Assembly: GCF_900639865.1 (NCBI RefSeq)
Contig: NZ_CAAAHX010000011.1
Coordinates: 60,473-124,472 of the forward strand
Reading direction: 5' to 3'
DNA length: 64,000 nucleotides
From: Legionella gresilensis
GTDB taxonomy: Bacteria > Pseudomonadota > Gammaproteobacteria > Legionellales > Legionellaceae
The notes below the pieces were generated by a model. That model did not search any database, had not been told where the DNA came from, and worked only from the letters and a program-made list of their open reading frames with translations. Shown one piece after another: positions 26,710-35,789 of the stretch. Numbering within the stretch: the first letter of the stretch is position 1; every line of letters starts with the position of its first letter. The translations under genes and the position numbers were made by a program.

Positions 26710-28769
26710 TGGATCAGATAATTAGGCATCACCCTATCGCTAAGTATGAGGAAAAAGATAGCCCAGTGAATAATGCACAGAGGCTATTACGTGGCGAATG
26801 GCTGATAACCAATGGCCTAGGTGGTTATGCTTCTAACTCCGTAGCTGGCATTACTACCCGTAAATATCATGGCTACTTGATCGCTGCTTTACCGCCTCCT
26901 TATGGGCGGACAATTATGCTGAATCATCTGCATGAAGAAATTACAACAGAGAGCGGTGATTTATTTTTAATTAGCTGTCATGAAAGAGGAAACAGTAATA
27001 TATCCTTAACCGGAATGAGCTATTTACAAGAATTCTACTTAGACTACGGACTACCTGTATGGCGTTATAATATTAACGGAATTGTAATTGAGAAACGCAT
27101 TATCCTTATTTATTTACAAAATACCGTACAAATTACCTATAAGCTCATTGAAGGTGCTAATAGTATTCGCTTAAATATTCAACCCTCATTTAATTTTCGT
27201 TCACATGAAGCGCCTGTTAATCAACAGACTCAATCCCCATATCGAATTTTCGCTATTGAAAACCGTTATGAAATAATGCTTGATGATCATCTTTATGTAC
27301 GGCTCTTTTTATATGGTGAGAATATTAAATTCGTTTTACAAAGCTACTTAATCCCAGACGCTTACTTTCGCATGGAAGAAACACGCGGCTATGAGTATTT
27401 AGGCAACCTTTGGACGCCTGGCTATTTTAGTCTAGATTTAGCTAAAGGAAATTCCGCGACCTTTGTTGCGTCAACGGAGAGCTGGGAAATTATCTCGACG
27501 CTTAAGCCAGATACGGCTTTTGCTGCTGAATATACACGTCGAAAGCACCTATTATCACTAGCTCCCCAAACCGCTAAAGAGGGCATGGGAGCTGAATTAA
27601 TTCTCGCAGCTGATAAATTTATTATTACGCCACAAACCCGTACTGAAGATAGCATTTTAGCCCATGCTGAAGGGAATGAAGTCCATACCATTATTGCCGG
27701 TTATCATTGGTTTACCGATTGGGGTCGAGATACCATGATTTCTTTAGAAGGATTGACTTTATGTACAGGTCGTCATAAAGAAGCATTATGGATTTTAAAA
27801 ACATTTGCTCATTATGTAAAAGACGGCCTCATTCCTAATATGTTTCCAGAAGGCGAGAATGAAGGGTTATATCATACAGCCGATGCAACTTTATGGTTTT
27901 TTCACGCTATTGATCGGTATTTAGCAATTACTCATGAATATTCTGAATTACCCTATTTTCTACCTACACTTAAAAAAATTATTGGATTTCATGAGAAAGG
28001 AACTCACTTCAATATTGGGATGGATTCTACAGATGGTTTAATTAAACAAGGACAAGAAGGTTATCAATTGACTTGGATGGATGCAAAGGTAGGTGATTGG
28101 GTGGTAACACCTAGGCGTGGTAAAGCAATTGAAATCAATGCCTTATGGTATAACGCATTAAAATTAATGGAAGAATGGACTGAGCATAATGATAAACAAG
28201 CCAGCCAACATTATAGAAAATTAGCTAAGCGAGTTTATCAATCATTTAACCAAAAATTTTGGATTGCTAATAAACACTATCTTTATGATGTTATTGAAGG
28301 TGAAACAGGCAACGATAACGCATTACGTCCCAATCAAATTTTTGCAATCGCATTAAGTTATCCTGTATTAGATAGAAAACGTTGGATAGATGTCATACAA
28401 TGCTGTAAAGATGAATTATTAACGCCCTATGGGCTACGCTCCCTAGCACCTAACCATCCTGATTATAAATCTCGTTATGATGGGGATTTAAGGGCTCGAG
28501 ATGCTGCTTACCATCAAGGTACAGTCTGGGCATGGCTAATTGGGCCCTTTATTGACGCCTGGATTAAAGCCTATCCACATGAACGCACCAAAGCACGCCA
28601 GTTTTTAACGGGCTTTGAACAACATCTAGAAGATTCAGGCGTGGGCTCTATTAGTGAAGTATTTGATGCTGAAGAACCCTATATGCCCCGTGGCTGCCTA
28701 GCACAAGCTTGGAGTGTCGCGGAAGTATTGCGAGCTTGGGTAAAAACAGCACCTGAAATAAACTACTAA
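26709..28769 (+). CDS. Glycogen debranching enzyme (amylo-alpha-1,6-glucosidase, GH133-like)
   Basis: The 686-residue protein has a GDE N-terminal domain starting RLLRGEWLITNGLGGYASNSVAG and TRKYHGYLIAALPPP. A C-terminal alpha/alpha-barrel follows with WFTDWGRDTMISLEGLTL, GLIPNMFPEGENEGLYHTADATLWFF, QLTWMDAKVGDWVVTPRRGKAIEINALWYNAL and DALRPNQIFAIALSYPVL. These are the hallmarks of archaeal/bacterial-type amylo-alpha-1,6-glucosidase, which removes alpha-1,6 branches of glycogen. Its ATG overlaps the treZ stop (TAATG), so the pair is one operon for alpha-glucan turnover. Motif residues look intact. Confidence 0.92.
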   Translation: MDQIIRHHPIAKYEEKDSPVNNAQRLLRGEWLITNGLGGYASNSVAGITTRKYHGYLIAALPPPYGRTIMLNHLHEEITTESGDLFLISCHERGNSNISLTGMSYLQEFYLDYGLPVWRYNINGIVIEKRIILIYLQNTVQITYKLIEGANSIRLNIQPSFNFRSHEAPVNQQTQSPYRIFAIENRYEIMLDDHLYVRLFLYGENIKFVLQSYLIPDAYFRMEETRGYEYLGNLWTPGYFSLDLAKGNSATFVASTESWEIISTLKPDTAFAAEYTRRKHLLSLAPQTAKEGMGAELILAADKFIITPQTRTEDSILAHAEGNEVHTIIAGYHWFTDWGRDTMISLEGLTLCTGRHKEALWILKTFAHYVKDGLIPNMFPEGENEGLYHTADATLWFFHAIDRYLAITHEYSELPYFLPTLKKIIGFHEKGTHFNIGMDSTDGLIKQGQEGYQLTWMDAKVGDWVVTPRRGKAIEINALWYNALKLMEEWTEHNDKQASQHYRKLAKRVYQSFNQKFWIANKHYLYDVIEGETGNDNALRPNQIFAIALSYPVLDRKRWIDVIQCCKDELLTPYGLRSLAPNHPDYKSRYDGDLRARDAAYHQGTVWAWLIGPFIDAWIKAYPHERTKARQFLTGFEQHLEDSGVGSISEVFDAEEPYMPRGCLAQAWSVAEVLRAWVKTAPEINY

Positions 28770-28770
28770 T

Positions 28771-28811
28771 TAAAGATAATAACTGTAATTCATTAGATTA
28801 TATTATCTTTA
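28771..28811 (+). terminator. Hairpin after the debranching-enzyme operon
   Basis: TAAAGATAATA (28771-28781) is perfectly complementary to TATTATCTTTA (28801-28811) across a 19-base loop, starting two bases after the operon's last stop codon. The stem is AT-rich and no T run follows, so confidence is moderate. Confidence 0.4.
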
Positions 28812-29061
28812 CTTCCCTAATTTAATAAAGTAAGTCTTTAGAAGATATATACTTTATTCCTAATTCAAATATGTGTTTAATTTTTAATCTACTATACTTT
28901 ATCTTTAAGCAAGTAAGTTAGCTTAATAGAATGTTTTAACAAGATTGTGCTCTATCCTCAAAATTAACTTGCATAAATATCCTATGAAAGACTCGGTAGC
29001 TTTTTATGTCTTTCAAAGTTAATTTGATAAAGCTGATATTTTCTAAAGGTTTATAAAACTT

Positions 29062-29667
29062 ATGAATAACATCACATATTTTACTTTCTTTATCAGTACC
29101 TTAGCTATTCTTAATCCATTGAGCAAAGTACCCATTTTACTTAGCTTAGGGGAAGGAAATTCGGAAAAAAAGTTAAAAAATATTGCTTTTATCACTTCAA
29201 TAGCCGTATTTATTATTCTCTTGATTAGTTTATGGATTGGTTCACTTTTTCTGAAAGCATTTGATATTTCTATAGGTGCATTTACAACGGCTGGCGGCAT
29301 TATCGTATTTTTAATCGGTCTACAATTAATGCAAATTAATCTTCATGCTCCCCAGCCCAAAGTCAGCATAAGAAAAGAATCAATCGCTGTTGTACCGCTT
29401 GCCATTCCTCTTATTGCAGGCCCTGGTACAATAGCAACCGTCATTTTACATGACTATCATGTACAATCTATTTCCGAGCGCTTAGGGTTAAGTCTACTTT
29501 GTATCATTTTAGCTTTAATTGTTTGGCTTTGTTTACATTTTGCGAGTTTTTTAAATAAAAATTTAGGTCCGGACATTTTAGCCATTATTAGTCGACTAAT
29601 GGGCTTAATTACCAGTGTGATTGGTGTACAACTTACAAATACTGGTGTGCACCTTTTGTTTCCCTAA
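29062..29667 (+). CDS. MarC family (UPF0056) integral membrane protein
   Basis: This 201-residue protein has six hydrophobic segments in the MarC arrangement. The family signature is seen at the start (FFISTLAILNPLSKVPILLSL) and in the middle (VVPLAIPLIAGPGTIATVI), followed by SRLMGLITSVIGVQL near the end. The transported substrate of the family is unknown; the former link to multiple antibiotic resistance was not upheld. The gene stands alone: 292 bases follow the debranching enzyme and 73 bases precede the next gene. Confidence 0.9.
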   Translation: MNNITYFTFFISTLAILNPLSKVPILLSLGEGNSEKKLKNIAFITSIAVFIILLISLWIGSLFLKAFDISIGAFTTAGGIIVFLIGLQLMQINLHAPQPKVSIRKESIAVVPLAIPLIAGPGTIATVILHDYHVQSISERLGLSLLCIILALIVWLCLHFASFLNKNLGPDILAIISRLMGLITSVIGVQLTNTGVHLLFP

Positions 29668-29740
29668 GTAACAGGTTAAAATTATTCTCTTCTCTGTTAA
29701 ACAGAATTTCAACAAATTAAGAGCGCAATACTAAGACTTA

Positions 29741-30853
29741 ATGAATAATAAACCCTACAAAATTCCTCGTTTAATATCTTTAGATGTCTTAAGAGGACTC
29801 ACTGTCGCCTTAATGATTATCGTTAATAGTCCTGGAAAACAACCGTCTTATACGTGGCTTGAACACTCAACTTGGAATGGATGTACCTTAGCCGATGCTA
29901 TTTTTCCCATGTTTATTTTTATCGTTGGCGTATCGAGTGTTTTTCAGCTGTCAATTCTTAGAGAAAAATTGCCAGTTAACTTCTTAATTATTAAAATTTT
30001 TAAACGTAGCCTTGTCCTTTTTGTCATTGGCTTATTATTAAATGCCTTTCCTAACCATTTTGATCTAACTACTTTAAGATTTTATGGTGTTCTACAACGT
30101 ATAGCAGTATGCTATTTTTTTGCAGCCACTTTATTTCTGACAACTAGTATACGTACCCAATTCATTAGTTTTATTTTAATACTTATTAGTTATTGGCTTA
30201 TTAACATTGGCTTTCCAGGTTACTCAGGAGCTAACTTAACGGCAGCGTTTAATATTCCTGCTCTAGTAGATAGAATGTTATTTTCATCAGCACACTTATA
30301 CGGTAAATTTTTTGATCCTGAGGGTCTATTAAGTACTGTTTCCTCTTTTGCAACTGCATTGTTAGGCAATCTTACAGGCTTCTGGCTTTTATCTCGTTAT
30401 AATGAGAAACAAAAATTTTATGGGTTAATGGTAGCTGGATTTTTAGGAATGCTGTTAGGTTGGCTTTGGAGTTTTTTCTTCCCTATTAATAAAACATTAT
30501 GGACAAGCTCTTATGTTCTCTGGACAGGTGGCATAAGTTTGCTAGCTTTAGCAGGATGTTATTGGTTGATAGAAATTAGAAAGCTAAAGGACTGGTCATA
30601 CCCTTTTAGAATTTTTGGTTTAAATGCTTTATTAGTCTATGTATTACACATTGTATTCTTAAAAATCCAAGTGCTTATACAAATTTCTTATCAGGGAACG
30701 AATAGTAATTTAAAAACATTTATAACAGATAAATTATTTAATAATTTGTCTGCAGCAAATGCCTCCTTAAGTTATGCACTTAGCTATATGTTATTTTGGC
30801 TTCTTTTTTGTAAAGTTTTTACTGAGAAAGGCCGATCTCTAAAAGCGTATTAG
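29741..30853 (+). CDS. NagX/HGSNAT-like membrane acyltransferase (DUF5009)
   Basis: This 370-residue polytopic protein starts RLISLDVLRGLTVALMIIVNSPGKQ and continues with W-x-G-x-T-x-A-D-x-I-F-P-M-F-I-F-I-V-G, the hallmark of the bacterial relatives of heparan-alpha-glucosaminide N-acetyltransferase (often called NagX or DUF5009). About ten spans are visible, and FGLNALLVYVLHIVFLKIQ near the C-terminus is also typical. The family is thought to acylate amino sugars at the membrane. An exported GH3 enzyme of the N-acetylhexosaminidase type lies about 1.2 kb further on, on the opposite strand, which fits amino-sugar or wall-fragment metabolism without proving it. Confidence 0.8.
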   Translation: MNNKPYKIPRLISLDVLRGLTVALMIIVNSPGKQPSYTWLEHSTWNGCTLADAIFPMFIFIVGVSSVFQLSILREKLPVNFLIIKIFKRSLVLFVIGLLLNAFPNHFDLTTLRFYGVLQRIAVCYFFAATLFLTTSIRTQFISFILILISYWLINIGFPGYSGANLTAAFNIPALVDRMLFSSAHLYGKFFDPEGLLSTVSSFATALLGNLTGFWLLSRYNEKQKFYGLMVAGFLGMLLGWLWSFFFPINKTLWTSSYVLWTGGISLLALAGCYWLIEIRKLKDWSYPFRIFGLNALLVYVLHIVFLKIQVLIQISYQGTNSNLKTFITDKLFNNLSAANASLSYALSYMLFWLLFCKVFTEKGRSLKAY

Positions 30854-30873
30854 GGTTTGTTGACAATTCGCCA

Positions 30874-30932
30874 GCCGCCTACGTACCACGGCTTGTCCGC
30901 GGTAACCAGTTGACAGTCAAATTAAAATCCAT
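30874..30932 (+). repeat. REP-like element, copy E (long subtype)
   Basis: The sequence GCCGCCTACGTACCACGG, CTTGT, CCGCGGTAACCAG continues into TTGACAGTCAAATTAAAATC. Core and tail both match copy A at 358-413. It is the only copy here without an inverted partner nearby, and it begins about 20 bases after the acyltransferase stop codon. Confidence 0.7.
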
Positions 30933-31042
30933 TTTATCTCAATACTCCGAAAGATATGGCAAAAACTTGGTGAAGTATTGGTATTTGAGAATAAGATGCG
31001 CCAAATACAACTTATAGCTTGTAGAAGGACATCACCTGTAAC

Positions 31043-31915
31043 TTAAATTATCCAATTATTTAAAGCCAGTCCAATACCGAAACTTGTCGTTTTATGGTTA
31101 TATTCAATTAAGCTTTGCCCATAGCCACTAAAAAATTGGGTATAAAGAGAGAGTGTATTTAGAATAGGATAGGATAAGGTCATTTGTATAAAGCCTCTTT
31201 TAAGTCCACTGGCAAGATTTTGCACTTCTAAGCTTGCCTTTAAAGCAGCAAATTGATAAGAGATAAAGGTATTCTCATAACCTAAATAATAAGCGATATT
31301 AGGGTTATGCACATCACTTGATCTTTCTTCATCAATTAAAGTCCATGTTCGTACGTGAGCTAACCAGCGTGAGCCAGAAAATTGTAGCTGGAGGAAGAGG
31401 CGATTCCAACTACGTTCAAGAAGGCCACCGCGTCCATTCGATTGATGATTAATACCAAACTGAGCAGCAATAGAGGGATTAAAATAATTTTCAATAAAAA
31501 ATTCTGGCGCGTAATTAATTTCACGAAAATATTGCGAATCAGCATAAACTTGCCAGTACATCAGCTGAGTATAAGCAAAATTCAATGACATTGGCTTATC
31601 TTTAATTAAATGATGAACGAGTGGAACTAAAAAACTAATTTGCGCTTTTAGTTCATCTTGCATAACAGACTGGTTATCCGGTGTTGCCTGCCAATAGATT
31701 TCTTGAAAGGGATTTCGTGTATGATAATATGGCAAAATATAATTAGGATGATATAAATTAAGAATATTTATATAGCGCGCAGTTTCTTTTTTTTCGCTTA
31801 CCTGCTTTTCAAGTACTGTTTCTTCATCTTGCAAAGGCTCAGTCTCAGAAAAGCAAGCTCCGTTTAATAAACAATAGTTTAAAAAAATAAAATAAATTAA
31901 AGGCTTAATTTTCAT
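31043..31915 (-). CDS. pldA: Outer membrane phospholipase A (OMPLA)
   Basis: This 290-residue exported protein has the OMPLA active-site block INHQSNGRGG with H157 and S159, and N171 in SWNRLFLQ; the spacing H-x1-S-x11-N is identical to the E. coli His142-Ser144-Asn156 triad. Alternating hydrophobic strands over residues 85-290 fit a 12-strand barrel. The N-terminal 25 residues are a signal sequence; CFSE after LLNGA leaves open whether it is cleaved as a lipoprotein. OMPLA hydrolyses phospholipids in the outer leaflet and contributes to haemolysis and virulence in several pathogens. It is followed 150 bases upstream by the GH3 gene on the same strand. Confidence 0.9.
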   Translation of the reverse strand: MKIKPLIYFIFLNYCLLNGACFSETEPLQDEETVLEKQVSEKKETARYINILNLYHPNYILPYYHTRNPFQEIYWQATPDNQSVMQDELKAQISFLVPLVHHLIKDKPMSLNFAYTQLMYWQVYADSQYFREINYAPEFFIENYFNPSIAAQFGINHQSNGRGGLLERSWNRLFLQLQFSGSRWLAHVRTWTLIDEERSSDVHNPNIAYYLGYENTFISYQFAALKASLEVQNLASGLKRGFIQMTLSYPILNTLSLYTQFFSGYGQSLIEYNHKTTSFGIGLALNNWII

Positions 31916-32065
31916 AAAGGCTAGCGCTCCATTTCTATGCCTCTTACATTCAATTTAACTTAATTTTATATATCTGCCTAGCGATAATTAATTATTCAAC
32001 TATAAAATAGTTAATTGCTTATTATTTCTGTTTAAAAGCATTCACTATCTTTCTTGATACTATCT

Positions 32066-33211
32066 CTAGCTATAACGGATTGATAACGTTTGTTTAAGGG
32101 CTAATATATGTTGATATGCATCATCTATCCTCTGCTGGCTGATTTCACCTGAGTTAACTTTTGCCTCGATAATATTAATAATTTCTTCTGGGTTTTGGGG
32201 TTTGTCTGTTAATTGATTACCAAATATAAACATATCAGCGCCAGCATTAATAGCTAAAGTTAACGCTTGGGGAAGACCATAATTCTCGCTAATTGCCTTC
32301 ATTTGCATATCATCTGTAACAATTACACCATTAAAATTAAGTTTCTTGCGCAGAAGATTAGTTAAAATATTATAAGATAAAGTCGCTGGTAAACCAGTTT
32401 TATCTAGCTGCCGGTTAACAACATGAGCAGTCATTATCACGCCACAAGCTTGATCACTATTTAATAAAATCTCGTAGGGAAGTAATTCATACCCTTGCCA
32501 AGTATCAGTTATATCAACAAATCCCAAATGAGAATCAGTCGTTGAACTTCCGTGCCCTGGAAAATGCTTATAGGCGCATTGAATTTTATGATTTAAAAAT
32601 TGATTATTAAAAAGATTAGCAAAAAGAGCAACTTGTTGCGGTTGAGCTGAAAAACTACGCTCTAATTTACCAATAATAGGATTATCGGGATTTACATTAA
32701 CATCTAATACAGGCGAAAAATCTAAATTAAAACCTGAATTTTTCAGAGTTTCAGCCATAGTCATTGCCTGTTTTTTAGCTTCTTCTATAGGCATTTCACT
32801 AATCTCTGCGGCAGTAAAAGTCTTCGGAAACCCATATTTTTCTTTTAAACGATCAACTTTACCGCCTTCATAATCTACTGAAATAATTAAAGGAAGTTGT
32901 GCACGATTATGCTTTAAATTAGCTTGATGATTAAAATACTGTAGATCCTGATTAAGTGTTTTCACTTGTTCTGGGCTTTCTATATTTTTGTCATATGCTT
33001 TAGTGACATAATTATAATCAAATAAAATAACGCCACCTATATTACTTTTATCGATTATTTTCGTGATCGGTGAGCTTTTTGTAATGGTTTTCCCCTCGAA
33101 ACCAATAATCAACATTTGTCCAATTTCTTCACGTAAGCTAGGGGGGGCCGCATAGGTGATTTTTTGAAGAAAAAGAGATAAAAATAGCAGAAAAAGAAGG
33201 CGAATTTTCAT
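32066..33211 (-). CDS. Exported GH3 beta-N-acetylhexosaminidase-like enzyme
   Basis: This 381-residue GH3 protein has SVDYEGGKVDRLK near 111-123, the NagZ-type loop KHFPGHGSSTTDSH at 215-228 with the catalytic His/Asp region, and the nucleophile region VTDDMQM near 298-304. Unlike cytoplasmic NagZ of E. coli it begins with a clear signal peptide, MKIRLLFLLFLSLFLQKITYA with cleavage after about residue 21, so it should act in the periplasm or outside. The likely substrates are GlcNAc-containing peptidoglycan fragments or chitin-like oligosaccharides. It is next to the phospholipase gene and 127 bases from the solute-binding protein gene, all on the minus strand. Confidence 0.85.
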   Translation of the reverse strand: MKIRLLFLLFLSLFLQKITYAAPPSLREEIGQMLIIGFEGKTITKSSPITKIIDKSNIGGVILFDYNYVTKAYDKNIESPEQVKTLNQDLQYFNHQANLKHNRAQLPLIISVDYEGGKVDRLKEKYGFPKTFTAAEISEMPIEEAKKQAMTMAETLKNSGFNLDFSPVLDVNVNPDNPIIGKLERSFSAQPQQVALFANLFNNQFLNHKIQCAYKHFPGHGSSTTDSHLGFVDITDTWQGYELLPYEILLNSDQACGVIMTAHVVNRQLDKTGLPATLSYNILTNLLRKKLNFNGVIVTDDMQMKAISENYGLPQALTLAINAGADMFIFGNQLTDKPQNPEEIINIIEAKVNSGEISQQRIDDAYQHILALKQTLSIRYS

Positions 33212-33338
33212 AAAAATTAAGTGTAAAAAATTACAGCCCTATATAATATATAAAACTTACAAAATGGTCAAATATAGATTTATTAGATGTATTTTTAATT
33301 AATTGATATAGAGTTATCTGTATTCAATAGTTTTTGCA

Positions 33339-34076
33339 TTATATTGGAGTAGGAAAATAAGTATTATAAATTTTTAAATAGCTGCCATCTTTTTCCATTT
33401 GTAGTAACTGTTGATTAATTTGATTAATTAAATTGCTATTATTGGGAACCGACATGATACCAATCCCCTCACCAAGCGGAGTTTCTATATCTAGATCCTG
33501 TAATTGATCACCACAGGTCATCACCCAGTAATTTGCAGTCATATAGTTTAAAAAAGCAGCATCAATTTGTTTATTATTCAAGGCATTCATCACATCTTCA
33601 ATGTCATCAAATTGTTGAATAATAAAGAGATTGGGAAAGTTTTGGGTTAAGTAATCATAATAAGGCCCCTCCTTTTCCTGGGTCTTTAGAATACCTATTG
33701 TTTTTCCTCTTAAATCATTGATCGATTTATAAGAAGCGTCCTTTCTAAGGATAAACTGACCCTTACTAAGCATATAAGGAAGACTAAAAAGATAATTTTC
33801 TTTAAGTTTTTTAGAAGCCGTTATACCACCTACTGCTATATCAATACTACCATTATTAAGTGCTGTAAATAAACGATAATAATCCATAGGAATGATGGTG
33901 CAATTTTGATTCAAATTATTACAAATAGTTTTAATTAGTTGAATATCAAAACCGCTATCAGGTGAAAGAACAAAGGGAGGATAAAATAATAATGTCCCTA
34001 CTTTAATATCGGCAAAGCTAGGGGCCGTGATGAAACAAGAAAGTATAATACCTAACAACCTCGTTCGCAGTTGCAT
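33339..34076 (-). CDS. Periplasmic amino-acid-binding protein (SBP family 3)
   Basis: This 245-residue protein has a signal peptide (MQLRTRLLGIILSCFITAPSFA) and the family 3 solute-binding fold. GFDIQLIKTICNNLN lies near residues 42-56, NNGSIDIAVGGITAS and YMLSKGQFILRKD follow, then LRGKTIGILKTQEKEG and a C-terminal IGIMSVPNNSNLINQINQQLLQMEKDG. The best fits are arginine/lysine or polar amino-acid binders of the ArtJ type. No permease or ATPase gene is adjacent, so it is an orphan that must work with components encoded elsewhere. Ligand specificity cannot be read from the sequence. Confidence 0.82.
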   Translation of the reverse strand: MQLRTRLLGIILSCFITAPSFADIKVGTLLFYPPFVLSPDSGFDIQLIKTICNNLNQNCTIIPMDYYRLFTALNNGSIDIAVGGITASKKLKENYLFSLPYMLSKGQFILRKDASYKSINDLRGKTIGILKTQEKEGPYYDYLTQNFPNLFIIQQFDDIEDVMNALNNKQIDAAFLNYMTANYWVMTCGDQLQDLDIETPLGEGIGIMSVPNNSNLINQINQQLLQMEKDGSYLKIYNTYFPTPI

Positions 34077-34250
34077 ATACTACTTCCCTTATTTTAATTT
34101 CATTAGAATTGATATTTAATACGGTAAAATATTAAATTCCCTTAGAATTTTTTAAATTCTATTTCTTTATTATAGATTAATAACTTACTCTTTTAAGTTA
34201 GAATCTGCTTAAGTTTCACACAAAACACATATTAAACTTAGTGAAAAATG

Positions 34251-35720
34251 CTATAGTTCATTAAGTACAAGCATATTAATAGCCTTTAGCCATCCCTTAA
34301 AATTACGCTCTATCTGCTGATAATGATCTTCAGGTAAATATTCGTCTTCACATTGCCAGCTTTGTTTAATTTCTGCAATTGATCCCAACTCGCCACAACC
34401 TAAAGCTGCAATTAATGCAGCACCTTGTGCCGTTGTTTCAATATCTTTTGGACGCTGGACAGTTAATTGGCATTGCGTTGCTAAAAATTGCAATAACCAC
34501 CGATTTATAGTCATCCCACCATCAACGCGCAGAATGGCTGTTTTAATCTTGCTATCATCCTCCATACATTGTAAAACCTGCCTAGTCTGATAACAAACAC
34601 TCTCTAAAGCGGCGCGAGCAAAATGGGCACGACTACTTGTTCTTGTTAAACCAACCACTAAAGCACCGGCAGATGATAGCCAGTATGGCGCCCCTAAACC
34701 AGTAAAAGAAGGCACTAAATAAACACCTTCATTATCTTTTAAACTGCTTGCTAATAGTTCTGACTCAGTAGCAGAAGATAGAAGTTTCATTTCGTCTCGC
34801 AACCATTTAATAATAGTGCCAGCATGATAAAGACTTCCTTCTAGCCCATAGGCTAACTGGTCTTTTATTTTATAGGCAACTGTAGTTATTAAGTTAGTAG
34901 AGTGTATAGGTTGCAAACCTGTGTTCATTAGCAAAAAGGCCCCTGTGCCATAGGTTGCCTTTACCATGCCATCCTCGAGACAGCGCTGCCCAATTAAAGC
35001 AGCTTGTTGATCACCGGCAATACCTGTAATAGGCACTGAAAAACCAAATAACTCTTTATCAATTACCCCAAAGTAGGCATCACAGGGTTTTACGTCTGGC
35101 AATAAATTAGCATTAACTTCAAATAAGTTAAGCAGATCTTCATCCCAATCTTGCTTAAAAATATTAAATAACAACGTTCTTGAGGCATTTGTCACATCAG
35201 TAGCATGAACTTTACCGTGCGTTAAACGCCATAATAAAAAGGTATCAATCGTACCAAAAGCTAGTTGATTTCTTGCAGCAAGTGTACGGGCCTGAGAACA
35301 GTTTTTTAAGAGCCAGTTGAGCTTGCTTGCTGAGAAATAAGGGTCAGGAAATAGTCCTGTTCTTTCCTTGATATAGGTCCTATCTAAAGGAGAGCAAAAA
35401 GCTTCGGTACGTCTATCTTGCCATACTATAGCTGGATATAAACATTCACCTGTTTGCTTATTCCAAACCAAAGTAGTTTCTCGTTGATTGGTGATACCAC
35501 AAGCCAATAATCTTTTAGTATCGATTTGTGCTGTAACATCTTTAATTGCTTTGACTGTTTTCGTCCAAATTTCTTCAGGGCAATGCTCTACCCAACCCTT
35601 TTCAGGATAAAATTGAGTCAGAGCATATTGGCTAACGGCGATTAATTGACCGAATGGAGTATAAATCATAGCCCGCGTACTACTTGTCCCTTGATCAATT
35701 GCTAAAAGATATTTTTCCAT
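34251..35720 (-). CDS. glpK: Glycerol kinase
   Basis: This 489-residue FGGY kinase begins EKYLLAIDQGTSSTRAMIY and has the family motifs GITNQRETTLVWNKQTGE, AIVWQDRR, GTIDTFLLWRLT, GIAGDQQAALIGQ, GTGAFLLMNTG and LRVDGGMTIN. It phosphorylates glycerol with ATP to sn-glycerol-3-phosphate. Length and motifs are normal. It is divergent from glpD with 69 bases between the starts, so kinase and dehydrogenase are probably controlled from one shared promoter region. No glpF facilitator gene is seen nearby. Confidence 0.97.
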   Translation of the reverse strand: MEKYLLAIDQGTSSTRAMIYTPFGQLIAVSQYALTQFYPEKGWVEHCPEEIWTKTVKAIKDVTAQIDTKRLLACGITNQRETTLVWNKQTGECLYPAIVWQDRRTEAFCSPLDRTYIKERTGLFPDPYFSASKLNWLLKNCSQARTLAARNQLAFGTIDTFLLWRLTHGKVHATDVTNASRTLLFNIFKQDWDEDLLNLFEVNANLLPDVKPCDAYFGVIDKELFGFSVPITGIAGDQQAALIGQRCLEDGMVKATYGTGAFLLMNTGLQPIHSTNLITTVAYKIKDQLAYGLEGSLYHAGTIIKWLRDEMKLLSSATESELLASSLKDNEGVYLVPSFTGLGAPYWLSSAGALVVGLTRTSSRAHFARAALESVCYQTRQVLQCMEDDSKIKTAILRVDGGMTINRWLLQFLATQCQLTVQRPKDIETTAQGAALIAALGCGELGSIAEIKQSWQCEDEYLPEDHYQQIERNFKGWLKAINMLVLNEL

Positions 35721-35789
35721 TTCTTTCTATTTCCTAAATATAAAGGTAGTATTAATTGATTTTACATGCTTTTTTAATAAGGCAAATAC

